From the NCBI RefSeq assembly GCF_019396325.1, contig NZ_JAHKRO010000040.1, forward strand, positions 1 to 64,000: 64,000 nt of DNA, read 5' to 3'. This document shows, one piece after another, positions 34,725 through 43,134 of the stretch. Within the stretch, counting starts at the first letter, position 1. Each line of letters begins with the position of its first letter. Under the pieces are notes generated by a model. That model made no database searches, was not told the origin of the DNA, and was given only the letters and a program-made list of their open reading frames with translations. The position numbers were made by a program, and so were the translations under genes. Source of the stretch: Nonomuraea ceibae (GTDB lineage Bacteria > Actinomycetota > Actinomycetes > Streptosporangiales > Streptosporangiaceae).

Positions 34725-35366
34725 TCATGCTGGCGGTCGTGGTGTGGCGGCATCAGCTCGATCACTATCAGAGCTCGGGGCACTGAGGCCGAGCGCGGGC
34801 AGGATCGCCTGGTCGACGAAGTCGATCAGGTCGGAGTCGCTCGGCGGCATGCCGTCGAGCAGCCGTTTGACGACGAGCGCCTCGCCGATGTCGGCGACCA
34901 CCGGGGTGAGGCGGCCGGCGGGGAAGGCGCCGCGTTCGGCGTAGTGGCGCAGCACGGTGCTGGTGAACGTGCCGCCCCGGTGGGCGAACACCCGCTCCTG
35001 CAGCGCCTCGGACATTTTCGTCGCGCTCAACGGGTCGGTGAGGATGGCCGCCACGGCGCGTCCGGCGGGGCTCAGCGTCCAGGTGACCATGAGCTTGAGC
35101 GCTCGGATCAGGTCGCCGCGCAGGTCGTCGGCGCCGGGGGTCGGCTCCTCGACCGGGTGGGCGTGGTAGAGCGCGTCGAGCAGCACTTCGACGGGGTCGG
35201 ACCAGCGCCGGTAGAGGGTGCTGCGCGGGGTGGCGGCGCGCTTGCCGATGCCGTCCATGGTGAGCCTGCCGACGCCGACTTCGACCACCTCTTCCAGCAC
35301 AGCGGTGTGGATGGCGTTGATCAGGTCGTCGCCGCGCCGCCGGGTCCGCCCGCTTCGATCGCTCAC
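34725..35366 (-). CDS. TetR-family regulator of the divergent DUF418 gene
   Basis: A 213-residue TetR repressor with the HTH near residues 15-60 (LTMDGIGKRAATPRSTLYRRWSDPVEVLL) and a TetR_C-type ligand domain. Its ATG at 35366 faces the DUF418 gene, and two matched palindromes lie between them. It probably represses both its own gene and the membrane-protein gene. The ligand is unknown. Confidence 0.92.
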   Translation of the reverse strand: MSDRSGRTRRRGDDLINAIHTAVLEEVVEVGVGRLTMDGIGKRAATPRSTLYRRWSDPVEVLLDALYHAHPVEEPTPGADDLRGDLIRALKLMVTWTLSPAGRAVAAILTDPLSATKMSEALQERVFAHRGGTFTSTVLRHYAERGAFPAGRLTPVVADIGEALVVKRLLDGMPPSDSDLIDFVDQAILPALGLSAPSSDSDRADAATPRPPA

Positions 35367-35384
35367 GTTTGCCCCTTGCTCAGC

Positions 35385-35396
35385 TACAAGGCTGTA
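35385..35396. promoter_or_regulatory. Proposed TetR operator, copy 1
   Basis: TACA-AGGC-TGTA, a palindrome with 4-bp arms, inside a 17-bp segment (GCTACAAGGCTGTATCT) that recurs with three changes 32 bp further on. Confidence 0.65.
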
Positions 35397-35416
35397 TCTT
35401 ACTGTCCAACATAAGC

Positions 35417-35428
35417 TACAGTCGTGTA
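35417..35428. promoter_or_regulatory. Proposed TetR operator, copy 2
   Basis: TACA-GTCG-TGTA, the second copy of the same palindrome in GCTACAGTCGTGTATCT. The centres are 32 bp apart, about three helical turns, so two repressor dimers would lie on the same DNA face. It is 21 bp before the DUF418 start codon. Confidence 0.65.
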
Positions 35429-35449
35429 TCTAATGCTGAGGGGACACCC

Positions 35450-36628
35450 ATGTCCATCACCGCCCCACCCCCCGTCCAGCAGGCCGTGCCGCTGAGCCGG
35501 CGGTCCCTGGCCCCCGACCTCGCGCGCGGCCTCATGCTGCTGCTCATCGCGGTGGCGCACGCGCACATGTACCTGTCCGGCCACCCCGCCGGCTTCCGCG
35601 GCTACACCCTCGACGGCGGACTCCTCGACCGGCTGGTGGCCGGGATCCAGATCCTGCTCGTCGACGGGCGGGCGCTGCCGATGTTCGCCGGGCTGTTCGG
35701 CTACGGCCTCGTCCAGCTCGCCGACCGCCAGCTCGCCGCCGGGCGCACCTGGCCGCAGGTGCGGAAGGTGCTGCGCGCACGGAGCCTGTGGCTGCTGGCC
35801 TTCGGGTTCTGTCACGCCCTGCTGCTCTTCTTCGGCGACATCCTCGGCGCGTACGGCCTGGTCGGGCTGGTGCTCGTCGGGTTCATCCGGCGCAGCGACC
35901 GGGCCCTGTTCTGGGCCGCCGGGGTCAGCACCGTGCTGCACGTCGCCGTGCTCGGCCTGTTCGGGCTGCTCACGGTGACCGCCGAGAAGGGCGACACGCC
36001 CGCCGCCATGGCCGACCCGATGGAGGCCGCCGTGATGCGGATGATCGGCTGGTCCGGGATGACGCCGACGTACTTCGCCGTCAGCGTCGTGCCCGCCTTC
36101 CTGCTCGGCATCTGGGCGGCCCGCCGCCGCCTGCTGGAGCAGCCCGCGGAGCACCGGGCGCTGCTCCGCCGGGTTGGCGTCATCGGCACGCTGATCGCCG
36201 TCGTCGGCGCCGTGCCGCTCACGCTGATCGACACCCGGCTCTGGGACGCCACGGACGCCATCGGCATCACCGCGTACGCGCTGCACAGCGTCACCGGCAT
36301 CGCGGGCGGGCTCGCGTACGCCGCCCTCATCGGGCTCGCCGTCGCCGGCCGGGAACGCCACGCGCGCCCGGGGGCGGTCACCCGCGCGCTCGCCGCGTGC
36401 GGCCAGTGGTCGCTGACCTGCTACCTGCTGCAGTCGGTGGTCTTCGTCGCGCTCTTCGCACCCTACTTCGGCGGGCTCGGCACCCAGCTCGGCGACGCCG
36501 CCGCCTCCGGTGTCGCCGTCGTCACCTGGCTGTTCACCGTCGTGCTCGCCGCCACCCTGTCGCGTACGGGCCGCCGCGGTCCCGCCGAGACGCTGCTGCG
36601 CCGCCTGACGTACCGCCGCGTGAGGTAG
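35450..36628 (+). CDS. DUF418 membrane protein
   Basis: A 392-residue polytopic protein from ATG 35450. It begins with LAPDLARGLMLLLIAVAHAHMYL, continues through FAGLFGYGLVQLADR and ARSLWLLAFGFCHALLLFFGDILGAYGLVGL, and ends in the C-terminal DUF418 block (ACGQWSLTCYLLQSVVFV). About ten membrane helices are visible. DUF418 proteins are predicted transporters or acyltransferase-like membrane proteins without a firm function. The divergent TetR gene and its two operators suggest induction by a small molecule, which would fit export or modification of that compound. Confidence 0.9.
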   Translation: MSITAPPPVQQAVPLSRRSLAPDLARGLMLLLIAVAHAHMYLSGHPAGFRGYTLDGGLLDRLVAGIQILLVDGRALPMFAGLFGYGLVQLADRQLAAGRTWPQVRKVLRARSLWLLAFGFCHALLLFFGDILGAYGLVGLVLVGFIRRSDRALFWAAGVSTVLHVAVLGLFGLLTVTAEKGDTPAAMADPMEAAVMRMIGWSGMTPTYFAVSVVPAFLLGIWAARRRLLEQPAEHRALLRRVGVIGTLIAVVGAVPLTLIDTRLWDATDAIGITAYALHSVTGIAGGLAYAALIGLAVAGRERHARPGAVTRALAACGQWSLTCYLLQSVVFVALFAPYFGGLGTQLGDAAASGVAVVTWLFTVVLAATLSRTGRRGPAETLLRRLTYRRVR

Positions 36629-36684
36629 CCGGCTCAGAGCCCGGGGCGCCAGGCGAACGCGTCACCCCTGTGAGTCTGCCGTGG

Positions 36685-38226
36685 TCAGGCGCGCCACGGG
36701 ACCTGGGGCGAGCGGTGGAAGCCGATGCCCAGGGTCTGCCATCTCGGGGCCTGGGCGGCCAGGCGCTCGCGGAAGCTCGCCCAGTCGTGCGTGGACCGGG
36801 GGGACCAGGCCAGCTCCGCCACGGCGGGCAGCCTGGGGAAGGCCATGTACTCCAGGTCCTCCTCGGTCGCGAGCGTCTCGGTCCACAGTGGCGCCTCGAC
36901 GCCGAGCACCGCCGACTCGTGGACGCCCGCCAGGTGCGTCCCCGGGTCCCAGTCGTAGGCGTCACGCACCTCGATGAGGGCCGCCCAGGTCGTCCCGAGC
37001 TTGGTCGTGGCGTCGTACTTCATGTCCAGGTACGTCTTGTTCGCCGGGGACATGATGACCTTGGCACCGCCCGCGACGGCCTGGGTGACGGTCGCGTCGT
37101 TGCTCGTCAGCCCCCAGTACTGCAGGACGCGGCCGGGGGAGTGGCGCACGTCGGGCGCGGCGATCTGGTGCCAGCCCACGACCTTCTTGCCGAGGGACAC
37201 AACCATGGGGTGGACCCGGTTGACGAAGGTGGCGAAGTCGGCGTCGGAGGTCGCGTCGGCCTCGTCGCCGCCGAGGTGCACGTACGGGCCGGGGGTGAGC
37301 TCGGCCAGCTCTCTCAGGACGTCGCGGACGAAGGTGTAGGTGATCTCCTTGGACGTGCACAGCGAGCTGAAGCCGACCTTGACGCCGGTGTAGAGAGGCG
37401 GGGCGACGCCGTCGCAGTTGAGCTCGGCGTAGGAGGCGAGGGCGGCGTTGGTGTGGCCGGGGACGTCGATCTCCGGCACGATCGTGATGTGCCGCCGGGC
37501 GGCGTGCGCGACGATCTCCCGGTAGTCGGCCTTGGTGTAGTAGCCGCCGGGGCCGCCGCCCACCTGGGTGCTTCCGCCGTGGGTGGTCAGCCGGGGCCAG
37601 GAGTCGATGGCGATGCGCCAGCCCTGGTCGTCCGACAGGTGCAGATGCAGGTGGTTGATCTTGTAGAGGGCGATCCGGTCGAGGTAGCGCTTGACCGTCT
37701 CGACCGGGTGGAAGTGGCGGGCCACGTCGAGCATCGCGCCCCGGTAGGCGAAGCGCGGGTGGTCCACGATGCGCCCGGCGGGCACCTGCCACGGCCCCGG
37801 CCGCACGCTCGGGCTCTCCACGCTCGCGGGCAGCAACTGCCGGAGCGTCTGTACGCCGTTGAACAGCCCGGCCGGCGTCCGCGCCCTGATCGTCACGCCG
37901 CGGGGCGTGACGTCGAGCTGGTAGCCCTCCGGTCCGACGGACGCGGGCGCACCCTCCAGCCGGAGCGAGATCGCGCCCTTGGGGCGGATCGGCAGGGCGT
38001 AGCCGGTGGCCGGGCGCAGGACCCCGGCCAGGTAGGCGGCCACGCCCGCGTCGTCGGATGCGATGGCCGTGCCGGGCCGCAGCGTGAACGCGCCGCGCGC
38101 GGGCCGCACCGAGACCGGGGCAGGCACCAGGTCGTGCATCGCCGTGCGCCCGTGGGCGACGATGGCCGGTGGCGGCGCGACGACCGCGAAGGCCAGCAGC
38201 AGGGTCCCGAGAGCGAACAGCCTCAC
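36685..38226 (-). CDS. Secreted GH20 beta-N-acetylhexosaminidase
   Basis: A 513-residue exported glycosidase that removes terminal N-acetylhexosamines, for example from chitooligosaccharides. A signal peptide covers about residues 1-24 (LFALGTLLLAFAVVAPPPAIVAHG). The GH20b N-terminal domain follows, then the catalytic barrel with YRGAMLDVARHFHPVETVKRYLD, LHLHLSDDQGWRI, PEIDVPGHTNA and the catalytic Asp-Glu pair in HLGGDEAD. The Trp-rich WTETLATEEDLEYMAFPRL block is near the end. The start is GTG 38226. A hyphenated inverted repeat upstream is a possible operator. Chitin recycling is the likely role. Confidence 0.93.
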   Translation of the reverse strand: MRLFALGTLLLAFAVVAPPPAIVAHGRTAMHDLVPAPVSVRPARGAFTLRPGTAIASDDAGVAAYLAGVLRPATGYALPIRPKGAISLRLEGAPASVGPEGYQLDVTPRGVTIRARTPAGLFNGVQTLRQLLPASVESPSVRPGPWQVPAGRIVDHPRFAYRGAMLDVARHFHPVETVKRYLDRIALYKINHLHLHLSDDQGWRIAIDSWPRLTTHGGSTQVGGGPGGYYTKADYREIVAHAARRHITIVPEIDVPGHTNAALASYAELNCDGVAPPLYTGVKVGFSSLCTSKEITYTFVRDVLRELAELTPGPYVHLGGDEADATSDADFATFVNRVHPMVVSLGKKVVGWHQIAAPDVRHSPGRVLQYWGLTSNDATVTQAVAGGAKVIMSPANKTYLDMKYDATTKLGTTWAALIEVRDAYDWDPGTHLAGVHESAVLGVEAPLWTETLATEEDLEYMAFPRLPAVAELAWSPRSTHDWASFRERLAAQAPRWQTLGIGFHRSPQVPWRA

Positions 38227-38247
38227 CGTGCACCGCCTTGTCAGTAG

Positions 38248-38275
38248 GGTTAGTCAATAGGAAGCTTTACTAACC
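38248..38275. promoter_or_regulatory. Inverted repeat upstream of the GH20 gene
   Basis: GGTTAGT (38248-38254) and ACTAACC (38269-38275) are exact inverted copies separated by 14 bp in a locally AT-rich segment 22-49 bp before the GTG start. The position overlaps where a promoter would lie. It is a candidate operator for a sugar-responsive repressor. It does not match the DasR consensus I know. Confidence 0.55.
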
Positions 38276-38323
38276 GATTCGCTCTGTCAAGACCTGTTTC
38301 GCCTCGTGGGCCCCCGTCGCCCG

Positions 38324-39628
38324 TCAGGCCTTCGCACGGTCGAGCGGGTGGGCGAGCTCGTCGGCGGGCATGCGGGCCAGCAGGACCGCCGCGACCGCGA
38401 TCGGCAACGGCAGCAGACCGGCGATCACGAAGGTCGTCGTCAGGCCGATCGCCTCGCTGAGCGGGCCGGCCAGCGCCATCGACACCGGCATGAACACCAG
38501 CGACACGAAGAAGTCGAGGCTCGACACCCGCCCCAGCAGCTCGGGCGGGACGCGGCGCTGCAACAGCGTGCCCCAGATCACCATCGGCGCGCTGAACAGC
38601 GCCCCGATCACGAACGCGCCCAGCGCGATCAGCCACACGTCACGGGCGACGCCGATCAGCACGAACGGCAGACAGGCCAGGCCCCACATGACGTTCATCG
38701 CGGTCAGGTAGCGCCGGGGCAGCCTGCGCGAGGCCATCGCCAGCGAGGCCAGCGCCCCGCTGACGCCGAAGGCCGCCATCACCAGCGCGTGATCCTCGGG
38801 GCCGCCGCCCGCGCCGTCCTTGACCGCGAACGGGATCAGCACCTCCATCGGGCCCATCACCACGAGGATCATCAGCGAGGCGAAGACCAGCGTGGCCAGC
38901 AGCCACGGAGTCCGGAGCATGTACGCGAAGCCCTCGCGCAGGTCGATCAGCATCGAGCGCACAGGGTGACGGGGCTCCTCGTCGGTGCGGTCGCGGCGGA
39001 TCGGGACCGGCTTCATCAGCAGCAGGAACACCGTCGCCGCCACCTGCGACGCGGCGCCCACGGCCAGCGCGGCGCCGGGGGAGTAGCTGGCCACGAGGAT
39101 GCCCGCGAGCGCCGGGCCGCCGGCCTGCAGCACGATCGGGCGCAGCGTGCCCTCGATGCCGTTGGCCGCCAGCAGGTGCTCGGCGGGCACGATCGAGGGC
39201 AGCATCGCCGAGTAGGCCGGATAGTAGAAGCCGCTGCACAGGCCGCGGACCAGCGCGACCACGGCGAGCTGCCAGACCTGGACGGCGCCGAGCAGCGCCA
39301 GCGCGGCGATCGCGGTGGCGGAGACGGCCAGCAGCAGCTCGGTCGTCAGCAGCACCCGGCGCTGCGGCACCCGGTCGGCGATCACGCCACCGAGCAGGAC
39401 CGTGGCGACCATGCCCAGGGCCGTGCAGGTCGAGACGAGCGACAGCGCGCCCGCGCCGCCGCCCAGCTCGATCACCTGCCACACCATGGCCATCAGCCAC
39501 AGGCCCTCACCCAGCATGGACGCCGTGAGCGAGCCGGTCAGCAGCCCGTACTGGCCGTGCTGGAAGGGGCGGAGCGGGCCACGCAGCCAGCGCGAGGCCC
39601 GCGTGCCGGTGGTGGTCGGTTCCGTCAT
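38324..39628 (-). CDS. MFS transporter (MFS_3, EntS-like)
   Basis: A 434-residue major facilitator with about 12 helices from ATG 39628. The MFS_3 features are LLGGVIADRVPQRRVLL in loop 2-3, PSIVPAEHLLAANGIEGTLRPIVLQAGGPALAGILVA in the fifth-sixth helix region, and a basic central loop with RRDRTDEEPRHPVRSM. EntS-like exporters release siderophores or drugs. No siderophore biosynthesis gene is adjacent, so the cargo is open. It is 97 bp upstream of the GH20 start on the same strand. Confidence 0.9.
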   Translation of the reverse strand: MTEPTTTGTRASRWLRGPLRPFQHGQYGLLTGSLTASMLGEGLWLMAMVWQVIELGGGAGALSLVSTCTALGMVATVLLGGVIADRVPQRRVLLTTELLLAVSATAIAALALLGAVQVWQLAVVALVRGLCSGFYYPAYSAMLPSIVPAEHLLAANGIEGTLRPIVLQAGGPALAGILVASYSPGAALAVGAASQVAATVFLLLMKPVPIRRDRTDEEPRHPVRSMLIDLREGFAYMLRTPWLLATLVFASLMILVVMGPMEVLIPFAVKDGAGGGPEDHALVMAAFGVSGALASLAMASRRLPRRYLTAMNVMWGLACLPFVLIGVARDVWLIALGAFVIGALFSAPMVIWGTLLQRRVPPELLGRVSSLDFFVSLVFMPVSMALAGPLSEAIGLTTTFVIAGLLPLPIAVAAVLLARMPADELAHPLDRAKA

Positions 39629-39697
39629 GGGTCCGACGCTAGCGGGGGCTGCCGACATAATTCCTCGCCGCGCCGCTGCGGCCCTCAAAATAGGGAT

Positions 39698-40930
39698 ATG
39701 TCGTATCCTCCGCCGCCCCAGCCCGAAGGCGGCACCCCGCCCCACCACGCCCACGGCCCGTCCGGCCCACCCCCCGCCGCCGGCCCGGGCCAGCACGGCA
39801 CCGCACCGGGGCAAGGACAGCCCGGCCCGTACGGCGGCGCCCCCCAGGGCCAGTCCCCGTACGCGCCCCCGCCCGGCCAGGCCCCCTACGGCGGCTCCCC
39901 AGGCCAGTACCCCCCACCGCCGAACCAGGGCCAGAGCCAGGGGCACTACGGCGGGCAGCAGGGCCAGGGGCAGGGGCACTACGGCGGGCAGCACAACCCC
40001 GGCCAGTACGGCGGACCGCAGGGCCCGTACGGGACGCCGCCCGGCCAGCCACCGCACGGGCAGCCACCGCACGGGCAGCCCCCTTATGGTCAGCCACCGC
40101 ACGGGCAGCCTCCGTACGGCCAGCCCGCCTATGGTCAGCCCCCGTACGGACAGCCGCCCTACGGCGCGCCGCAGCCGCCGAAGCGCGGGAAGGGCCTGGT
40201 GATCGCGCTGGTCGCGGGCCTGGCGGTGCTGATCCTGGGCGGCGCGGCGACGGCGGTCGTCTACGTGGTGAACAACCGGCCGGACGACCGCTTCGTCGCC
40301 CAGCCGCCCGCCGCCTCCGACACCCCTGCGGCCCCGGAGACCACCCCGCCCGGCACCCCGGACCCGGCCACGTCCGCCCCGGCGACTCCCGACCCCTCGG
40401 CGTCCGCGGCCGAGACCCCGGCCCCGTCCCCCAGCGACACGGCCCAGGCTGAGCCGGGCGCGAAGCTCAGCCATGACGAGTTCAAGGACTGGAACTTCAA
40501 GCTGAGCGGCGTCTCGTACCAGGCGAAGAAGGTGGGCGGCTGGAACTACTCCTCCTGCGACCCGGTCGACGGCGCCGGCGTGCTGGCCAAGACCAACTGC
40601 GACCACGCCGTGCAGGTGGCGTACACGGCGTACGGCGGCGCGCTCAAGGGTGTGCGGATCGTCATGGCGTTCCCGACCGAGGCGGACGCCGAGGAAGCCT
40701 CGACGAAGCTGGGCAAGCTGTCGTCGGACGCGGTGCTGTGGCGCAAGGACAGGACGCACGCGAGCTACGCGTACGGCAAGATCCGCATGGGTGACGCCCG
40801 GAACATCGTGGTCGTCACGATCGTCACGGCGACCAAGGCGGCCGAATCCAAGGCGACGAAGTTCCACAACTACTTCCAGGCGGACGCCGCCGGATATTTC
40901 CTCTTCCGGGATGACGTATCGGTCGCTTGA
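39698..40930 (+). CDS. Pro/Gly/Gln-rich single-pass membrane protein with extracytoplasmic domain
   Basis: A 410-residue protein. Residues 1-165 are low-complexity cytosolic sequence rich in Pro, Gly, Gln and Tyr, including eight tandem GQPPH/Y pentapeptides (about 116-155). One membrane helix follows (VIALVAGLAVLILGGAATAVVYVV, about 169-192), then a Thr/Pro/Ala-rich linker and an extracytoplasmic globular domain of about 150 residues with two Cys (CDPVDGAGVLAKTNC) that may pair. Such tails are common in actinomycete cell-envelope proteins, where the low-complexity part may bind partners at the membrane. No enzymatic motif is seen. Function unknown. Confidence 0.85.
   Translation: MSYPPPPQPEGGTPPHHAHGPSGPPPAAGPGQHGTAPGQGQPGPYGGAPQGQSPYAPPPGQAPYGGSPGQYPPPPNQGQSQGHYGGQQGQGQGHYGGQHNPGQYGGPQGPYGTPPGQPPHGQPPHGQPPYGQPPHGQPPYGQPAYGQPPYGQPPYGAPQPPKRGKGLVIALVAGLAVLILGGAATAVVYVVNNRPDDRFVAQPPAASDTPAAPETTPPGTPDPATSAPATPDPSASAAETPAPSPSDTAQAEPGAKLSHDEFKDWNFKLSGVSYQAKKVGGWNYSSCDPVDGAGVLAKTNCDHAVQVAYTAYGGALKGVRIVMAFPTEADAEEASTKLGKLSSDAVLWRKDRTHASYAYGKIRMGDARNIVVVTIVTATKAAESKATKFHNYFQADAAGYFLFRDDVSVA
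40043..40162 (+). repeat. Eight tandem 15-bp coding repeats
   Basis: Eight 15-bp units, of type GGGCAGCCACCGCAC, run without gaps and encode GQPPH, GQPPH, GQPPY, GQPPH, GQPPY, GQPAY, GQPPY and GQPPY. The near-identity at DNA level suggests expansion by slippage, so copy number may vary between strains. Confidence 0.9.
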
Positions 40931-40952
40931 GGCCGGGGTGAGGCTGGGGTGC

Positions 40953-40969
40953 GACCGGTGAGACCGGTC
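40953..40969. terminator. Possible bidirectional hairpin between convergent genes
   Basis: GACCGGT (40953-40959) and ACCGGTC (40963-40969) form a perfect 7-bp stem with loop GAG, lying between the Pro-rich gene's stop and the last codons of the convergent MBL gene. No T run is present on either strand. Confidence 0.4.
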
Positions 40970-41798
40970 AGTGGCCCCCGCCGGACGTGGCGCGGGCGAA
41001 CTCCCACGGGTCGTGCGCGCTGATGAGCGTCACCTGGTCGCCGTGGTGGCGCACCAGCTCGCGGAGCCGGGCCTGGGTGCCCAGCCGCAGGTCGTGGTGG
41101 ACCTCCGAGCTGGTCTGGACGAGGTTCAGGACGGGGTGCGGGTGCGGGTCGGCGTCCAGCTCGCGGTGGTAGTAGTACGCGTCGCCGCAGTGCAGGAGCC
41201 AGCGGTCCCCGTCGTGCAGGGCCACGCCGGTGTGCCCCTCGGTGTGGCCGCCGAGCGGGACCAGCCGGATCTCCGGGGGCAGGCCCTCGGCCTGCACGGA
41301 GGTGAAGCCGAACCAGTCGTCACCTGAGCCGTCCGGAACCGGGCCGCCGCCCGCGTACGTCACCCAGTCCGGGCCGTGCGCCCAGTGGGCCGGGCGGTAG
41401 CGGAAGCTGGGCGCCTGGCGGGTCGCCGCGTCGAGCTCGGCGGCCAGGACGTGCACCTTGGCGGCCGGGAAGTCGGGCAGCCCGCCGCAGTGGTCCACGT
41501 CGAGGTGGGTGACGATGACGTGCCGCACGTCGCGGGGGTCGTGGCCGAGCGCGGCGACCTGGCGTACGGCGGTCTCGCGCTCGTCCAGCACGGGCTCGGC
41601 CAGCTCGACCCAGTCGGCGCCGAGGCTGCCGGCGGGGTCGCGCACGTCGGCCAGGCCGAGGCCGGTCTCGACGAGGACCAGCCCGGCGGATTCGGTCTCG
41701 GCCAGCAGGCAGTGGTTGACGGCGTGCGCGCCGGGCGGGCCCTGGTAGGTGGGTTCGATGCGGCGTACGGATCCGCAGTTGAGGTGATGGATCTTCAT
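40968..41798 (-). CDS. Metallo-beta-lactamase-fold hydrolase (AHL-lactonase-like)
   Basis: A 276-residue cytosolic MBL protein. The metal motif is THLDVDHCGG, the HxDxDH form found in lactonase-like and related hydrolases. Further ligands are likely in GGHTEGH and LHCGDAYYY, and a terminal SAHDPWEF supplies the last His. The N-terminus MKIHHLNCGSV is typical of the AttM/AiiA-like branch. Substrate could be a lactone, thioester or ester. It diverges from a MerR gene and shares an inverted-repeat operator with it. Confidence 0.85.
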   Translation of the reverse strand: MKIHHLNCGSVRRIEPTYQGPPGAHAVNHCLLAETESAGLVLVETGLGLADVRDPAGSLGADWVELAEPVLDERETAVRQVAALGHDPRDVRHVIVTHLDVDHCGGLPDFPAAKVHVLAAELDAATRQAPSFRYRPAHWAHGPDWVTYAGGGPVPDGSGDDWFGFTSVQAEGLPPEIRLVPLGGHTEGHTGVALHDGDRWLLHCGDAYYYHRELDADPHPHPVLNLVQTSSEVHHDLRLGTQARLRELVRHHGDQVTLISAHDPWEFARATSGGGH

Positions 41799-41812
41799 GC
41801 CGCTAGGGTCTT

Positions 41813-41832
41813 ACTTGAAGCGCGGTTCAAGT
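41813..41832. promoter_or_regulatory. MerR-type inverted repeat between MBL and MerR genes
   Basis: ACTTGAA (41813-41819) and TTCAAGT (41826-41832) are exact inverted copies with 6 bp between. On the minus strand a TTGACT-like -35 overlaps the edge of the repeat, pointing to the MBL gene. It is the expected binding site for the adjacent MerR protein. Confidence 0.7.
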
Positions 41833-41844
41833 CAAGGAGGCGGG

Positions 41845-42273
41845 ATGGACGGCGAACTGCTGGACATCGGCGAGGTGGCCCGACGGACCGGGCTGGCGGC
41901 GTCGGCGCTGCGCTACTACGAGAAGCAGGGCTTCATCGCCCCGGCCGGGCGCAACGGGCTGCGCCGCAGCTACCGCCCGGACGTGCTCGACCGCCTGGCG
42001 CTGATCGTCTGCGCGCGTGACGCCGGGTTCACCATCGCCGAGATCGCGGGGTTCCTGCGGGCGGCCCCTGGTGATCCCGAGCTGCGCGCCCGGCTGGCGG
42101 ACAAGGCCGTGCGGCTGGAGGACGACATCGCCCGCCTGGAACGCATGCGCGACGCCCTGCGGCACGCCTCGGCCTGCGCGCACGAGCCCCTGGTGGAATG
42201 CCCTGACTTCAAGCGCCACTTCCGGCCGGACGGCGGTGGTCAGTCGGCCTCGGAGCGGCCCTCGCGCCAATAG
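41845..42273 (+). CDS. MerR-family regulator
   Basis: A 142-residue regulator from ATG 41845, preceded by AAGGAGG. The MerR HTH (about residues 6-75) contains LDIGEVARRTGLAASALRYYEKQGFIAP and a dimerisation helix (LADKAVRLEDDIARLERMRDALRHA). The C-terminal tail has two Cys (C118 and C126 region, ASACAHEPLVECPDFKRHF), as in metal- or redox-sensing relatives, but the spacing does not match SoxR. It probably regulates the divergent MBL gene through the inverted repeat. Its 3' end overlaps the convergent siderophore-interacting gene by 34 bp. Confidence 0.9.
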   Translation: MDGELLDIGEVARRTGLAASALRYYEKQGFIAPAGRNGLRRSYRPDVLDRLALIVCARDAGFTIAEIAGFLRAAPGDPELRARLADKAVRLEDDIARLERMRDALRHASACAHEPLVECPDFKRHFRPDGGGQSASERPSRQ

Positions 42274-43133
42274 CCCATGAACGCGACCGCGCGCCGGTCC
42301 ATGCCACGGTCGGCCACCAGGTGCCGTCGCAGCCCCTTGATCACCCCGGCCTCGCCGGCCAGCCAGGCGTACAGGGGGCCGGGAGGCCGCTCATCCTCGG
42401 GGACCTCCCACAGGTCGTCGACGTCCACGTCCTCGACGGAGTCGTTGGCGGCCAGCGGGGGCAGCAGCCGGTCGGCGGCGGCGACGACGGCCGGGCGGAG
42501 CAGGCTGCCGCGCGGGACGCCGGACCTCGCCAGCCAGGTGATCTTGACCTGGCTGGGCGTCTCGATGTCGAGGGCGTCGGCCTCGTACGGGACCTCCATC
42601 AGCGCCTCGCCGGTGCACCCGGCGGGGAGCCGTTCGAGGGTGGCGGCGATCGCGGGGACGGCGGTCTCGTCGCCGGCGAGCAGCACCGGGCCGCTCTCGG
42701 CGTGCGGGCGGAAGGCCATGCCGGCGCTGGGGCCGTCGAAGCCGGCGTTCGGGCCGAACAGGAGGGCGGGCGCGCCGGGCCGCACGGTCGCGGCCCAGCG
42801 GGCGACGGGGCCGCTGTGGCCGTCGTCGTCGTGCAGCGCGATGTCCACGTCGACCTCGCGCAGGTGCGGCCGGGCCAGCCGTACGGTGAGCGTGCGGATG
42901 GGGTTGCGCAGCTCGCCGGGCAGCTCGCGCCAGCGCTGATACCAGCCGGGGCCCTGGGGCATGGGAGCCAGGCCGTGCCCGGCCAGCGGCAGGATGAGCT
43001 TGATCCGCTGGTCGTAGCCGATGTCGGCGAAGTGTGCCAGGTCGCCACCGCTGAAGGTCACGCGCAGGAACGACGGGCTGAGCCGCTCGGTCCTGCTCAC
43101 CTCGACCTCGAACATACCAAAAGGCTCCGTCAT
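42240..43133 (-). CDS. Siderophore-interacting protein (FAD/NAD(P)H ferric-siderophore reductase family)
   Basis: A 297-residue ViuB-type protein that would reduce Fe(III)-siderophores in the cytosol to free iron. The FAD-binding barrel is at about residues 7-125 (RVTFSGGDLAHF, DQRIKLILP, YTVR-like RTLTVR), and the SIP C-terminal NAD(P)-binding half includes VLLAGDETAVPAIAATLERLP, PGPLYAWLAGEAGVIKGLRRHL and FMGYWREG. ATG 43133 is immediately next to the iron box. ATG 43115 (MFEVEVSR) has a GGAG nine bases upstream and may be the true start of a short-leader transcript. Either way an iron-dependent repressor controls it. Confidence 0.92.
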   Translation of the reverse strand: MTEPFGMFEVEVSRTERLSPSFLRVTFSGGDLAHFADIGYDQRIKLILPLAGHGLAPMPQGPGWYQRWRELPGELRNPIRTLTVRLARPHLREVDVDIALHDDDGHSGPVARWAATVRPGAPALLFGPNAGFDGPSAGMAFRPHAESGPVLLAGDETAVPAIAATLERLPAGCTGEALMEVPYEADALDIETPSQVKITWLARSGVPRGSLLRPAVVAAADRLLPPLAANDSVEDVDVDDLWEVPEDERPPGPLYAWLAGEAGVIKGLRRHLVADRGMDRRAVAFMGYWREGRSEAD

Positions 43134-43134
43134 A

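Noticed and set aside
40043..40162. CRISPR-like tandem array
   Set aside because: Units are 15 bp, contiguous, lack spacers and lie in frame within a Pro-rich coding region.
40968..41798. Beta-lactamase resistance gene
   Set aside because: The metal motif is HxDxDH and the N-terminus matches the lactonase-like branch; there is no signal peptide.
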